A stretch of DNA of 64,000 nt from Hyaloperonospora brassicae (GCA_947650285.1 CANTFL010001332.1:372001-436000); one strand, 5' to 3'; positions 45,151 to 57,889 are shown, numbered from the stretch's first letter. The notes: a model not told the origin generated them from the letters alone. Program-made: numbers and translations.

Positions 45151-46068
45151 AGCGGACGTGCAGGTGCAGCTTTTTGCATTGCCTTGAACTGACTTTGCTA
45201 GCATCGTGTAACTACAGCTTGGTCGAACTCGTGCAAGGAAGCAGCATCGATCTATCCGTGGACATAACACATCATGAGCACAGTCAGTGCTAAGGTCGTC
45301 GCTGTCAGACATTTTGCAGCGCAATGCATGCCACGCAGCCACCTTGTGCTCACTTGCGAACAGAACGCCTTCCTGTGCCAATAGCATGCGCTTCTTTTGG
45401 ACACATGGCGATTCTTCACCACTTGTACCTGTACCAGAACGACGGCATTAGTATACACCGCATCTATCATTGGCCTGCTTGGTGCAGCGGGTTCTACGCC
45501 TTCGTCACGGACCTTGGAAGCCGCCAATGCCAAGCGAAGTCGTGACGACGCGGTGACATGGCACCTCAGGCGCAAACGGATTTTTCTGTAGTGATACACG
45601 CAAGAGTGAGCTGGCGTTGTATCATCGATGTTATGATCAAACCGGTGTTCGCCAATGTACATACGCGTAAGGCTTGACCAACGCATCGAGGTCCAGAATG
45701 CAGCACCCGAGCTACGGCACCGTAGGTACTCACTTTGCCCGCTGGAATCTACAGCATTACGATCTAATTGAGCTGAATCCACCGTCAAGAAGCTGCAGTG
45801 TTCGTACCGTCAGAATGGTCTCATACACCTTCATTTCTGATGCAGAGCAAAGTCGTTGCGAGTGTTAGTAGGTGAGTCAGCCCTGTTGTGCTTCACAATA
45901 CCTTGCTACAGCCGTTTGTTTTTCCTTACCAAACTCGGTGATCTGCTTGCCCCGCCACGTCACGCGATGTGTAGCTTTTGGCTTGCCTTTCAATGTACTG
46001 CTGCCAGCTTTAGGCATTGATGCCTTTGCCGTTGAGGTTGTCCTCGGCTTTGGGTTGCAAACTGCCAT
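45100..46068 (-). CDS. MGMT: O6-methylguanine-DNA methyltransferase (MGMT/Ogt type)
   Basis: Six exons on the minus strand: 46068-45930, 45836-45808 (only 29 nt), 45748-45665, 45585-45513 and 45428-45100, that is five coding blocks here, with possibly one more exon at the 3' end. All phases agree and introns are GT..AG. The product is about 217 residues from the ATG at 46068 (200 from 46016). Motifs in order: ITEFEMKVYETIL, IPAGKVSTYGAVA, the Arg-containing PRCVGQALRKNPFAPE, and the active site PCHRVV with the acceptor Cys intact, then GIGGFQG. This suicide enzyme transfers alkyl groups from O6-guanine to its own Cys. The last 70 residues have no family match and overlap the 3' end of the pseudouridine synthase by 51 bp, so the true 3' end is probably shorter or spliced. 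Confidence 0.85.
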
Positions 46069-46378
46069 CACGAGTAGGCAAATTCGATTGTGTGACACTG
46101 TTGACATGAGTTCTTTTTCTGTATTCAAGACATTGTCAAGTGCATCGTCGAGCACATTGTAACGCCACTGCCCAAAAAGGACCCAAACTATGAGCATCGT
46201 GGGACAATAGTTTCGCTGGTCAGTACGACCGGTTCTCTCCAGTCGCAGAAGTTCGCAGCACCAGCTAATGCATCTTCGTGAACCTACAGTCGTCTAAAAA
46301 GCCAACCACCTTCTTTAGCCTGTTCGTCTCCCGCTACTACCATCTGCCACGCGACGGAGATGACTATCAGACACCAAT

Positions 46379-47161
46379 CTACCGTCGCTCGATTCGAATA
46401 TCAAGACTCGCCCACTTCTTCTTGGACGGTCCCTTCTTCTGCTTCTTGTCCTCGTCCTCCAGATCGCTCTCCGCCTCGCCTTCTACCGCCGACACCACCG
46501 CGCCAGCAGCGTACTCCTCTTCGATCGCATCATCAACGCGAACTTTTACCGTGTGCACACCCAGCGTCTTGATCGGTGTCGGTAGATCAATGCGGGCGAC
46601 ACCCACAATGAGACCGTGCTGTTTCTCCAGCATATCCGAGATATTTTGAGCGTTCACCTCGCTGTGCAGCTTGACGTCGGCCTTGCTGGCCGTGTGGCGC
46701 TTGAAAACCACCTCAATGTTACTCAGCTGGTAGACAATAGCCTCCAGCTCATAATCTTTCTCCAGCAGCGAATCGTCCACTGATTCCCTGTCGACTTTGA
46801 ACTTCTCGCGATTGGCTGCTGTGGCGTACACTGCTAGCTTCTCGGGGTACAAAAAGTTACGTGCGTAACCCGCTTTCACCGACACCTCGTCACCGCGAGA
46901 TCCGAGGTTCGCCACGTCTTCCTTCAACACCATATTCACTCGATGGCTACGGTTCACACATGGAGTTCAGGTTACAGTTAGTGAATGGGTACATACAATC
47001 GTTGCCAAATGAGCGAAAAGGTGTACTAAACGGGCGCCAAGACGGTAAAATCCAAGACACGATAGCAAGTGGACGTACGCAAAGGACCGCACAAGTAGCT
47101 GCCTGGCGCGTTGCGGTCGCTGCAGCACCGAGACGAACGACGGCGTCCAGTGTGCCATCAT
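46379..47161 (-). CDS. MRPL9: Mitochondrial ribosomal protein bL9m
   Basis: Two exons: 47161-47079 and 46946-46379, with a 132-bp intron in phase 2. The product is about 216 residues. Exon 1 encodes a basic presequence (MMAHWTPSFVSVLQRPQRAR..LLVRSFA) typical for mitochondrial import. Exon 2 opens with the bL9 N-terminal domain (VNMVLKEDVANLGSRGDEV, VKAGYARNFLYPEKLAVYA). The C-terminal domain follows (VGVARIDLPTPIKTLGVHTVKVR), then an acidic and Lys-rich tail (DLEDEDKKQKKGPSKKK). bL9 binds 23S-type rRNA at the L1-stalk side of the large subunit. The frame of exon 2 alone could start at a GTG, but the in-phase exon 1 with a targeting signal is far more convincing. Confidence 0.92.
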
Positions 47162-49819
47162 GTTAAGGAGCTCTTGGTGGTTGTGCCAGCCACAAAAGCG
47201 GTAGACGATTATCTGCCAATCACAACGCGATGGTGGATAGCTCGATGGTGTGTGTGTGCCACGTACGACTTTGTCGAAAAGGACACAATGTACACTTTCT
47301 GTATTGCGCAAAACTCAACTTGCTCCATTTTTTGCTGCCGAAAGTCTTTGCGATATATAATCGACAAGTACCAACGACACTGTCCGTAGGTGCACGTGTT
47401 GAAAAGTAGCGACGATTTGTCACATTGACCAGCGCATATAGACAACTCGGTGGGTCTGCAAATAACGTGGACCTAGCATCAAGGCATGAAAGTTTGCTGG
47501 TCATTCATGAGAACTCGCCCTTCATCTGAAGTACTATTTCAACAAAAAAGTCAGTGGATTATGGCCATCTTCCTCGCTCGGCGCCAAAGACAGCTTCTAC
47601 CTATTTCCTCTTCATCAGTCACTTGTATAGAATCGGATGTGATTTGCTGTAATTGCTGTTTTCGTATTCGTCTTCTTGTTGTCGTTCTTGTTGTTGTTGC
47701 CGTTGTTGGTCTTTCATATGCACGACCAGCCGTCACCTCTAAGACCTTAGTTCCTAGCTTCTGTAATACAACAACAACACCTGCGAATTACTTTGCCATC
47801 TCACAACGCGCAACCTTTCCCCAATCACCAAACCCAATCATCTAACTACGAACGCAAATTTTCGCGACCTCATTTTGTTCGAAGTTCCCATGAATCCTTA
47901 CATATAAAGCTAGCTCCAGAGCTTGCTCTGCATCGGTATCGAGACCTCAACCATAGCGTATACGCTTATCTTTTCGTTTAGCTAACCTCGTCCAGTGCAG
48001 TTGACCGCCCATTCTTTCTGTATGACGAGTGTGTCTATCTACACTGTAGTCAGTGCAAGCGTTATATACTCGTCACATTTGAAATGGATTGATTGTTTTA
48101 TATATATTGACCGCATTCGATCATCCCTTACTTCCGTGAAAAGACGGACTGTGTACGGTCGCATCTCTAATGATGTTAAGGCTCAAGGACGTCGCCTTGA
48201 TCACGCGCGAGTGTACGAAAGATGATCATCGCATCTACTTGATTTGCTCATAAACTCTATGACGGTGATGGGCTAGCCAAAATCCAGTCAGTGTTAAGTA
48301 AGGAGATAATCATGCTGAAAAGCAATTGCAAGATCATCAACACATTCTGCGAAAGCAGATCTTCGCAAGTCGGCCGTCCGGTGCGAAGAGTCGGTCATGT
48401 CTAAACTTTGAGGTGCGTGCTTCACTGCAAATGCAGCACTGTTGTTTGGAAAGTTCGATACAGATATTTTTGTACAGACGATACGTTTCTACCAAGCGCA
48501 CACTCCTTTGCCGCTTCGTGCTCGAGTGACGATACATCAACTTCATATTCGGCTTTGAGAGCAAATCGAATCTGATCGAGTCTCTACATCCTATGACAGA
48601 CGGTATGCAGCCTCGCACTTTGGCCAAATCATAGCATCAGACTACCAAAAGAGTGCTTTTAAATTGAATTGACGCCGAGGATACACTCATCAAGCAAAAT
48701 TTGTCATGTCATTTGTGTATCCGAACGCGTACGCTGTGGGAAAAGCATCGGAACCCTGCAGCAGCACTTAGCTCGATCGCTTCTCGCAAATGGAGTCGAT
48801 ATACACCTTATGGTGATTATTTCTGCGTACTCGATCTGTGAGCGATGTGTGCCATCTTCTTGTACGTTGAAAATGCAGCAGGCTTGCTCACTTCGAGAGC
48901 TTAGAGCAGCTGATACGTCACAGCGTAGCGCGAATTCATAGCACAAGTGATGGAGGCAGTATCGGATAAACACACGCGAAAATCTTTGTGAGAGTTTGTG
49001 CTGTTTTGGCGGTGATCGATGTCATGGAGGCTTTTGCAGTTTTTGTGGTGGTATTCTATCAGTGAGCTCATCCCTGTTTCAGGAGCAGAGGAATAAACGA
49101 AGCCAGTCAAGCTACCATGATTGAGCTCATGGTGCCGATACAGCTTGCGCCTTTGACCGTCTACAATAGGCCGAGATTGATGTTGTGCGTATCACCTGTT
49201 GTCGAAGTCTTGTACTGCAACAAAAGTTGATACTGCGAGTTTCTGATCTCTACCTCAACCCATTGAGGAATCTCAAACGCCGTCATTGTAAACGATACAA
49301 CTGGTAGCGCCGTGATTTTGCATGTCGTAACTTGTAACTCCACGCTGATGGCGTCACGAGATACCGTCGCGAATCTACGTTGAACATAGCAAAGGCCTAC
49401 TGCCCAGTTGGCACCCACCGTGTGCCTATAGTGCAGTCTTGTAGTCCTCTCTCTACCTCAAGCCCTTCGCGGTTTCTAACCACTTTTGTCGCACGCCAAA
49501 CAAACCCTCGTCAAAATCTACGAAAACAATAACAACAACTACTACTTCATTCACGACGCGCCGGCGCTGAGAAAAAGCTAACTGCACCCTTTTCGTCTCG
49601 GTCAAATGATCATGACAGGGACAGTACACAGTACCCAACAACAGCAAGTGGGTGACCTCGTCGCACCAGTCCCCCAGCTGTTCGTTTTGTTTTCATCGCT
49701 CTTCTACGCCAGTCATTCGCCAACCTCTCCACCAATCACAACACGCAGCCAACCCGTCCTGACCTCGTGCTCCACAGTCGGACGGACGTCGACCGACCTG
49801 CTGGCGTACCCCCCGCAGG
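47162..49819. other. Intergenic region without a recognised gene
   Basis: About 2.6 kb between the divergent bL9m and SLC35B1-type genes. A minus-strand frame at 49418-49161 (contains FEIPQWVEVEIRNSQYQLLL) has a plausible beta-rich composition and could be one exon of an undetected gene. A Val/Leu-rich frame at 47486-47845 looks like chance TTG/GTT repeats. The last 200 bp before 49820 are pyrimidine-rich with a CCAAT near 49732 and probably form a promoter. Confidence 0.35.
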
Positions 49820-51277
49820 ATGGTCTGCAGTATCGACCGCGTGCTACCCACTGACCACGTGCAGTATCACACTACCGATGCAGTGCTGAGCGACAAGGAA
49901 TCAGTGCAGGAGTTGTCGCAACATCCGAACGTGACTGTTGTTGTCAACATCTCTGGCAATAGCAGCAGCAGCAGCACTAGGAGTAGTAGGGATTACAAAG
50001 CGGTCGAAAGGAACCAATGCACCGGTCACACCATTTGTAGTACCGGTAAGCCGACCACTTTTTGGCTGCTGGTCTACTGCTGCTTCGGTATTACGGTGTC
50101 GTTTGCGCTTCATGGGGTCGTCCTCGAGAAGATCACAATGCACCGCGTTCTGGGCGAACTGTCCATGACGTTTGTCTTTTGTGGTTTCAATTCACTCGTT
50201 GCAGTGGGCTTACGTCGCCTTCGGAACGAGAAGCGGTCGACAATGCCGCAACGGTTCGTTGTGGTTGTAGGCGCTCTGGCGTTCGGCTCGACGATTGCGT
50301 CGATGGTGGCGCTGCGCTACGTGACGTACGTCACACGGATCCTGGGCAAGTCGTGCAAATCTATCCCTGTTATGGTCGTGGGGGTGCTACTGGGCAAGAA
50401 GTACGCAGCGCAAAAGTACGTGTCTGTGCTGGTGCTATCGATCGGTGTTGCCGTCTTTTTGTTGGGCACGGACCACGAGACACACAGCCACGTGATTGAG
50501 CACGATGAGAGCCACGATCGTAGTCGACTGGAGCAGGAACGGACCCCCGATATGGTACTTGGGGTGTCACTGCTGGTGCTTTCACTCATCTTTGACGGTG
50601 CGACGGGCGCTCTGGAAGACAAGTTTATGGAAGAGTACGACATTGGCGCCTTTGACCTCATGTACTACGTCAGCATGTACAAGGCTCTTTTCTCAGCAGC
50701 TGGAATGGTGATCAATGGCGAAGTGCCTGTGTTTGTCCAGCACATTGTGCCGTCGCTGCCTAGTCTCGTGCTGCTCAGTTTGACTGGTGCTTTTGGCCAG
50801 GCCTTCATTTTCTATACCATCAGCACGTTTGGTGCCCTGACGACAGCCATTATTGGTACGTGCCGTAAGGTGCTGAGTATTGTGCTCTCTGTCTTCCTGT
50901 TCGGCCACGTACTGACTCTGGGTCAGATGGTGGGTCTCGGACTTTCCTTCCTTGGTATTGGACTCAACTGGGCGACTAGCAAGAATCTCTGTGCCAAGTC
51001 TTCGATGACACGCACCACTGCGATGGAGTCTCCGGAACTAGATGTGCTTTCGAAAGAGAGTCTACTTGAGAGCTGCAGTGATGACACGGCCGACTCGGAA
51101 TTGGACGAGCAGGAAATGACGCTTTTGGACCGCATCAAAGACGACGAAGAGATGTCGGCAGAGATAGCTCGCAAGCTAGAGCTGGTTAACGCGTGGCACC
51201 GTCAGACATCTTGTGAAACAGAGCGAATATCGATGGACGACGATGCGTTTGATTCGAAGGATGTCGCGGCAGTGTAA
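49820..51277 (+). CDS. SLC35B1: SLC35B1-type ER nucleotide-sugar/ATP transporter
   Basis: An intronless frame of 485 residues. Residues 1-75 are hydrophilic with a Ser run. About 8-10 membrane segments follow (from FWLLVYCCFGITVSFALHG onward). The hallmark of the UAA/SLC35B1-Hut1 branch, GKSCKSIPVMVVGVLLGKKY, is at about residues 176-195. Later DGATGALEDKFMEEY and FYTISTFGALTTAIIGTCRK are also typical. The human member exchanges ATP/ADP across the ER membrane, while yeast Hut1 was described as a UDP-galactose carrier. Which applies here is unknown. The C-terminal 90 residues are acidic and Ser/Thr-rich with no dilysine motif at the end, longer than in animal members. The first ATG of the frame is used. 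Confidence 0.9.
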   Translation: MVCSIDRVLPTDHVQYHTTDAVLSDKESVQELSQHPNVTVVVNISGNSSSSSTRSSRDYKAVERNQCTGHTICSTGKPTTFWLLVYCCFGITVSFALHGVVLEKITMHRVLGELSMTFVFCGFNSLVAVGLRRLRNEKRSTMPQRFVVVVGALAFGSTIASMVALRYVTYVTRILGKSCKSIPVMVVGVLLGKKYAAQKYVSVLVLSIGVAVFLLGTDHETHSHVIEHDESHDRSRLEQERTPDMVLGVSLLVLSLIFDGATGALEDKFMEEYDIGAFDLMYYVSMYKALFSAAGMVINGEVPVFVQHIVPSLPSLVLLSLTGAFGQAFIFYTISTFGALTTAIIGTCRKVLSIVLSVFLFGHVLTLGQMVGLGLSFLGIGLNWATSKNLCAKSSMTRTTAMESPELDVLSKESLLESCSDDTADSELDEQEMTLLDRIKDDEEMSAEIARKLELVNAWHRQTSCETERISMDDDAFDSKDVAAV

Positions 51278-54200
51278 CTGGAGCTAGTTGTATAGCAGTC
51301 CACCAATATTTAAACAGCCCGAAGTGAGTCTAGTATTGCTCTGTGAGTTTTCGACGATCATCTAACGATAGTGCAATGCAGCGTTGTATCTCGAATAGGT
51401 CCATGTGTATGCATCTTTCTTGTGCGTATGGCTTTACTCAACACAAGAGCTGAATAGGCTCAGCAAAAGAAAGTATCGTGTCACCGATAGACTCATGCAA
51501 TTTCAGTCACCTTGATCTTCGGAGCAGCAAATGCAGCAGCTTCAATGCAAAGAAGTACTGATAGTGTAGGCCACCTTTTTGTGATGGATCGCGTGACCCG
51601 TTTACATCAGCTCAAACCAATGTCTGCCTGGTGTTGGCCGAATATAGTCGCGTTCCAGTCTCGCATCCAAAAGTAGCCGTAATGCGGCATGTCTGCGTAT
51701 TGCATCCACAAATATGTGATATCATGGCCACCCACATGTTATCTGTACGTATTCATCTCTTTTGGGTTATGGCCAAACATGTATACTCGTCTTGGATGCT
51801 TGCTCCCGCACCTATTTTCGCCAATGTCTGCCTGCTGACAAATCAAGCCAGAAATGACGAGCAACTTTTCGGACTTTAGCTAGGTTTTGATGCCAGTGTG
51901 ATCACGCATGACCATTTTTGCAACGTCTTGTGTCCGAAAGCTAAGCATACAATGGCGTACCCTTGCAAAGAAAAGTGCTTTGCACTATGGCCATTCCATT
52001 GTCCATAAGGTGGTGCTTGGGATAAAATGAGCAACGCATCGGATATGCTAGGCTCATTGTCACAGTGCACCCATACATGGTGTATGTAGATGCTGTAGCG
52101 CACTGAAGCTCCAACAACAATTTGAAGTAGCGCTCATTCAATAAATCGAATTTCGATTTACAAGTTATGCTTTGCCTCGACTGTTCGAAACTCCTGACAT
52201 TTTGCACGTGTGTCCCTTGTATCTGAATTTTGCCACACCCCTCATGATTAGTAAAGTACTACCTCGACTCTTCATGTGGTGCTCTGTCACCTTATCGAGA
52301 CAACGTGCAACGATGCACAACGAAAGTAGTATCAATGTGGCGCTTCTGCGACTAAGTTATCTAAATTATACAACAATCTTGACTAGAAGATGTCGTTCAC
52401 CTCCACTAAGCACGGAAAAGCGCACGAATCGAAAAGCCGGGTATGTAAAATGGATGAACCGCATATGCATATGTAGTAGAACGGAACAGCATCGCGTATT
52501 TAGACGAAGCGATACCCCGATCAACGCGAAGAGCAACAAACTTGAAGCAGGTGTCTACTGTAGTGCCGCAGACGGGCGAAACTACTATACGCGGGTATTG
52601 TCTCACTTGGAGGAAAGCATAGCGACGGACAGTCGAGCGACTCGACATGTATTGTATGTCGATAGCTTTCTTGACGTCCATTCATACCTCGTGAAGGTAG
52701 TTTTGCGAACTACCGATTGTTGGCGGCTACAAATGTCCGATGAGCAGTTGTTGGACGGAATGCGGCAGCGTGGACGAATCACGATCTACGATCGCATGGG
52801 ATTTGTGGGCGTCTGATCCTGTGATCGGGCTATCATATGTCAATCTGTACAGCTGGCAGCAAAACGATATTGCACGAATTGCGCCATTACACGAAGTACG
52901 TCCAGTTAAGCATCGTCGGCAACAGTCTTATTGCAATTTCTACAGTGTACACTTATTGTCAATAAGAATGAAGTGAAGCTGATGCTGTGACAGGCAATTA
53001 CGATACCAGGCTTACTAGCTAGTCCGGTCAAGGTAGACTGAAACACCCACAGATTGGATCGTGCTAGGTATGCTCGTTATCATATCGATCTGCGGCATCC
53101 AGTACGCCGGATGCCACCAGCTACCACCAGTTACAACCATCGCCTCTTTGGTCTATTCCTCTGGTCTAGCGACGATACCCATTGACCATTTCTGTGTTAT
53201 CATTGAAGATGCTCACTCCTGGCTACTTATTTCCACCTCGTGGAATCAAGCGTTTTCTGATGAGAATATCTTGAATAATCTTCACCACTGCAGCAAATGC
53301 ATTAAGCTGTCGTTGAACGCCGAGATCGCTTGTAAAGTGAGATGGATCGCTGCAATGCGTAAGAAGCTACGTGTATCAAAGGTGCTGCGTGTCGATACGA
53401 TGTGTTACGCCGCCAGTAAGACGCAGCCCGCCTCTGACCTACGAGAATTGCTTTGATCAGAGGGGTCAGATCGTGACGATGATATTGACTTTTCCACAGC
53501 GAGGCGACGTCTTTGTTGAATCGCTTAGAGAACTAGTCTTATCAAGATCCGCAGGAATTGCATAAGCAGTAACAGACAGTCTGACAGAACCACGATCGAG
53601 ATCAGGCAGCTTGAAACCCAAGATCGCACCGTCGAAGCAAGATCGCATCAACTTTCACTTTTAAAAAGATCCGACGTATTGACTCTTGCGTCGTACAGAA
53701 GCGTCAATTTTTGACCAAGATCACTTCATACTGGAAATTGTGGTGAAGTCTTCGACCGTCGATGTGTGGCCTATAATGACGACATAGAAGGCTTGGTAAC
53801 ATCAACAGTTTGATCAAGCAAGTAAATCATATGACACATCTCGAGCGTCAGCGGTAATCTACTCGAAGAGAGATCGCTGCGCTATCAGCTGTGACGCGCT
53901 CTATAATCAACTGATCATCTTGGAAACGGAGCGTGATCAGGCGTACTGGTCACTACTCGGTCCGTGACAAACGCGTAGTGCTGTGGCATTATCTGAGTCA
54001 GCCGCCTCCTGCACAGCATGTGCCCCGTTACAAAACACGCTTGTTCTGGACCAACTTGACAAGCTTCAGCCAAAGTCACAAAATAGATGGCTCTTTCGAC
54101 TGAATAAGCGTCCCTGCAGCACATCCACATCTCTATCTCGAAGTTACCAACAGAAGCGTTTAACTTCACCCCAGTGACTTAGCGGAACAAAGCACCATAC

Positions 54201-55150
54201 AACGCTCAAGACATGCGCTGTCGAGTGACGGTTGTTTTCATGGGACGAAGCATCTCAAGATCGAAGATTGAGAACTAGCAGCTGAAGTTTTACGAATTGG
54301 TGGTTAAGGCATAGTCGATCTCACGCATGATTGGTGATCCGCTTTCCTAGATTTATCTGTTCTTACGATCGGTTGAATTGGGACACGCTTATGAGACATG
54401 CGGATGCGTACCACCACTTCATGCGGCACCGTATCATGTACCACGCAGAATCAAGCACAAAATAAATCCTCCCGATCTCACGATTTGCGGGTATAATATT
54501 TGGTTGATACGATCCCGATCTAAAATGCAGAAGTGGTCGACAATTGAATGAGATCGCTATACAAGTATCAGATATGAAAGGCACGTGATAAACGAATGTT
54601 GTTCCCAGTCGGTGCGCAAGATGTCTACGTTGGCTACTTGAAGGCAGACAATGGTTCTACTGCTAATACACAGCATAAGGATCGAATTTACATCACAAAT
54701 CGATGTCGCCGTCTTGTAGGCATATAATGGTGACGGAAGGTGAGATTTGAGATCGAGTGCTTGGAGTAAGGTATAAAACAAAAATATCGTAAAATTATGT
54801 GCAATTCATTTTTTTGAGATCTCACACAAAGCTTTAGACCCAAAGAGACCGTACCAGCTGCCAAATCTGACGCCGCAACATTACTTTGGTTTTTTGGACT
54901 CAATGATTGGTAGGTGCTGTTACATTTCAGCCAATATATACTAATTTACAGGTATCCACGATATTTGGACTTATATGCAGCGTTGAACCTATCGACAATA
55001 TCTCAGATGTCGGCGCTATTTTTATTGTGCAGACCACGCAATTTTGACAACTATTTAGGAGGTTTGCAAAAATTGTTAGAAATTAGGCATTTCTGGTCGT
55101 GTACCGGTCACCATACCCAAACATATTTTACGATGTCTACAATCTAATAT
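51278..55150. other. AT-rich interval with unassigned ORFs
   Basis: The longest frame is 52172-52816 (plus, 214 codons), with no recognisable domain. A 131-codon frame at 53061-53456 (plus) starts with a hydrophobic stretch resembling a signal peptide (MLVIISICGIQYAGC) but continues without any secreted-protein or RXLR motif. I do not call either as a gene. The rest is short chance frames. Confidence 0.35.
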
Positions 55151-55250
55151 AACATAGTGGTAATAGGTAGCCACGTCTGCGAGGATGATGCGTGGCCGCG
55201 GACATCGAACTATAACTAGTATAAACCTTTTGCAATAAAAATAAGGAGAA
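55150..55250 (+). repeat. LTR-like remnant, copy 1
   Basis: GATGCGTGG, ACTAGTATAA and a TTTGCAATA-rich tail occur here in the same order and spacing as at 62950-63035, beside the copia element. The TATAA/poly-A-signal-like arrangement fits the R region of an LTR. Probably a solo LTR or fragment. Confidence 0.5.
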
Positions 55251-55515
55251 TTGCGATTTCCACCACTGTTTTTGCTATTTCCACCACACTGGTAGCAAGC
55301 TACACCACGCCACACTTTTATAACAATTTCCGCCATAGTTTAACAAGTTCTACAACGCTTTTAACAATTTCCACCACAACACACCACCACCACACAACTC
55401 TACACCACCACAGCATATTATACGATCACACCACACCACACTACACCACCACACAATTATGCACCACCACAGCACATTACATAAGCACACCACACTACAC
55501 CACCACATCTTGACC
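55247..55515 (+). repeat. CCACA-rich array (left arm)
   Basis: Loosely repeating CACCACACCACACTACACCAC units, preceded by several AATTTCCACCAC units. The reverse-complement type of array occurs at 57890-58080, facing the other way. Low complexity makes exact alignment uncertain. Confidence 0.7.
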
Positions 55516-55606
55516 AAACTCTACCTACAAGCCGTCTATGCAAATCGAGACGCGCTTATGGATCATGTCAATAAATTTGGACTGGAGGCAGGCTTCGCAA
55601 TCACAA

Positions 55607-56143
55607 TTAAAAAGCCGGACAACAAGTGCATTCATTCGCGTGTAGAACTAAGTATGTGGACAATTGGCCAGCAGGTATCACGTGGTTGTCCTCCTCCTGT
55701 ATGCTATCCAACGTCTGTTTTTCCTCCATGAGGATCGATGCTATAGACCGTGTCACTATCTTCATCCTAGTCACCTTCGTCGTCGTCTTCTTCGTCTCCA
55801 TCTGCTTCCATGTCCGATCTTCCCGCAATCGCTGGCCACTTGTTAGTGAGACTGTCTCCGTCACCTCGTCGAAACTTGCACTCCAAAGGTTCTGATCACA
55901 TCCGAGATGCCTCATTCGTCCTGCACATTGCACCAACTTGTCCTCCGTGAGTCTTGGTGCAAGGGTTAGAACAGCGGATGCATCTCGTAGAAGCTTCATG
56001 TCTGACCCTCGCGAGCGTGCTTCGTCAAAACTGACACGCGTCTCCTTCTCCAGCATCGAAGACTTTTCTTGGGGCAATGTTATCCTCCGAACCTCCTCCA
56101 CGATCAACCAGCAGTTGTGCTCTGTTCCCTTTTTTTGAATCAT
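55607..56143 (-). pseudogene. Fragment resembling a DUF3638-type large protein
   Basis: A 178-codon frame. Its centre reads SFDEARSRGSDMKLLRDASA, VLTLAPRLTEDKLVQCAGRM and RHLGCDQNLW. From memory this matches the C-terminal core of very large fungal/oomycete DUF3638/DUF3645 proteins (GTD..AAVTLG..LTKDRLVQAxxRMRxLG), whose full length is over 2,000 residues. Only this piece is present, bounded by stop codons and repeat DNA, so it is a captured or left-over fragment. The stretch after SLTSGQ is Lys/Glu-rich and may be linker or already non-coding. The family identification is a recollection, not a search result. Confidence 0.45.
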
Positions 56144-57889
56144 CTCCCTACTACATCAGAACTATCACTTATGTATATCACTGACTCATGCGTAGGTTAT
56201 GAGAAAGGCATTGCCTACAAACCTTTGCTGGAGTTGTCGGACGGGCTGCAGTTAATCTTCCAGTACATTTTTTGTACACATAATGAAAACGGAGCGTAAT
56301 CGCTCGACTTAACAAGACGAGTTAGGTTCCGACGGCTCAACGGACGCCACTAACGGTCCATCGACATCTACCTGTATGAACAATCGATAAATGGCAAACG
56401 AGCGGCTCAATCTTTGCGCAGCTGATGGTGTTGACTCAAGTGAAGTCATGAACACTGACCGCGTGCCTGATCCGCATGACTACCAGGTCCAGCTTGTCTA
56501 GGTTAGGATAAGCGCCCCGCTTCCATGTCGGCATACGTAGCAGTAATTGCTTTAAACTGTGCTTGAAGCACTTCGATCGCATCGCATAGCGCTCAGCTCT
56601 TCCAAAAGTGCAGTGACTATGTGCAGTACTCAGTTCTATTCAAAAATGACATCGTATCAACTGATAAACATGCGAATTCCGTGACAGTAGTTAGACAAGT
56701 TTGATCGTCCCAAACTTGTGGACTTTAACAAGCATGTTGGGAGTGGAGATGTCATAGCAGACACCCCCTTCCGGGTCGACGCCCGAGCTGCCAGTTTTGG
56801 TAATTATGGTGAGTATTTGTGTGAGAAAACGAAGGTCTAGAAGTTTCTTAGTCGTTGTGCGCAGGATGGAGAAAGATCTCACTTTTAGATTGATAAATCC
56901 GTTATTGAGGCCCCCGGAGGGGGGCCGAAACGCGTCTGGCGCGCATTTTAATATATAAGTCATTAACCATACTTTCTTCATTTCCTACAGATTATGAACC
57001 CAAGCCTTGCTTCAAGTCATCTCGCTAAGGATCGACTTGTACGATGGATTCTCCGCCGGTGAATGTGCGTCAGGCATCAGGAGTCGCCAAAGGTCCCGTC
57101 TGAAGAATGACGAAGATGGCGCACGTGCTGACGTCAAGCGTGAAGAGCAAGATTGAAGATGCGAAGATGGGTTGGCTGTGCACGTGCTACAAAAGAAGTG
57201 AAGGAGTTGGTGATGAAGGACTATGCTACAGGAGAATAAACGAAGAAGAAGGCTCTGATCAAGGTGACCGGATGATGTGCGTGGCACGAAAGGTCCGCAC
57301 GCAAGGGGTTCACGAGAACGCGCCAGTCTACAAGACACGACCAAGACATGAGCTTTCAAGATCGGCAGGCCTAGGGGAGCGCAGGAGTCGCTCGACCACA
57401 AGACGTAAAGTACCACAAAGAAATCTTGCGAAATAAGGCTCAGTGTCAGGGGAGCGGGGTCATGGTTGTTGGAGAGAACTGACAGAGAGACCAAGAACTT
57501 GGCCATCGAAGAGGAGTGTTAAACACTGTGCTGATAGAATGATTGGACAGTCAAGTACTTCGACACTCGATAACAAACCGACAAAGGGGTGCTATAGGTC
57601 TTGTCTATGTTGACGATGAGATCGAGTGATTCTTCATTTGCTACACATTGACGGTGAAAAGGGAAGACAGTGCCACATTTGTGACGCAAGAGTGTGTTCT
57701 TGCTCACTATCACTGACCGATGCAGTTGATTCTGGTTGACCTATGTTCGATTGTGTACAGGTACTCACCGTGCAAACATGTTCTGGAATACGTAGATACA
57801 TGTTTTGTGCTTGCTTTACAGCAGATAGTTGATACTTGACAAAATTCGACAGCCAATACTTTCTGTGTTTCGTTCAGGGAATTGAAGAT
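56144..57889. other. Interior of the inverted-array segment
   Basis: Contains a GC-rich hairpin GGCCCCC-GGAG-GGGGGCC near 56909-56926 and two overlapping frames at 57012-57506 (minus) and 57107-57436 (plus) with no recognisable domain. No intact gene. Confidence 0.35.

Noticed and set aside
47486..47845. Plus-strand frame with a Val/Leu-rich membrane-like segment
   Set aside because: The hydrophobic run comes from GTT/TTG microsatellite sequence and there is no flanking coding signal.
53061..53456. Candidate secreted effector with a signal-peptide-like start
   Set aside because: No RXLR, dEER, LFLAK or Cys-pattern motif follows, and the rest looks like a chance frame.
57595..57620. Short peptide LVYVDD, like the reverse-transcriptase YxDD site
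   Set aside because: No other reverse-transcriptase motif in the same frame nearby and stops on both sides; six residues can occur by chance.
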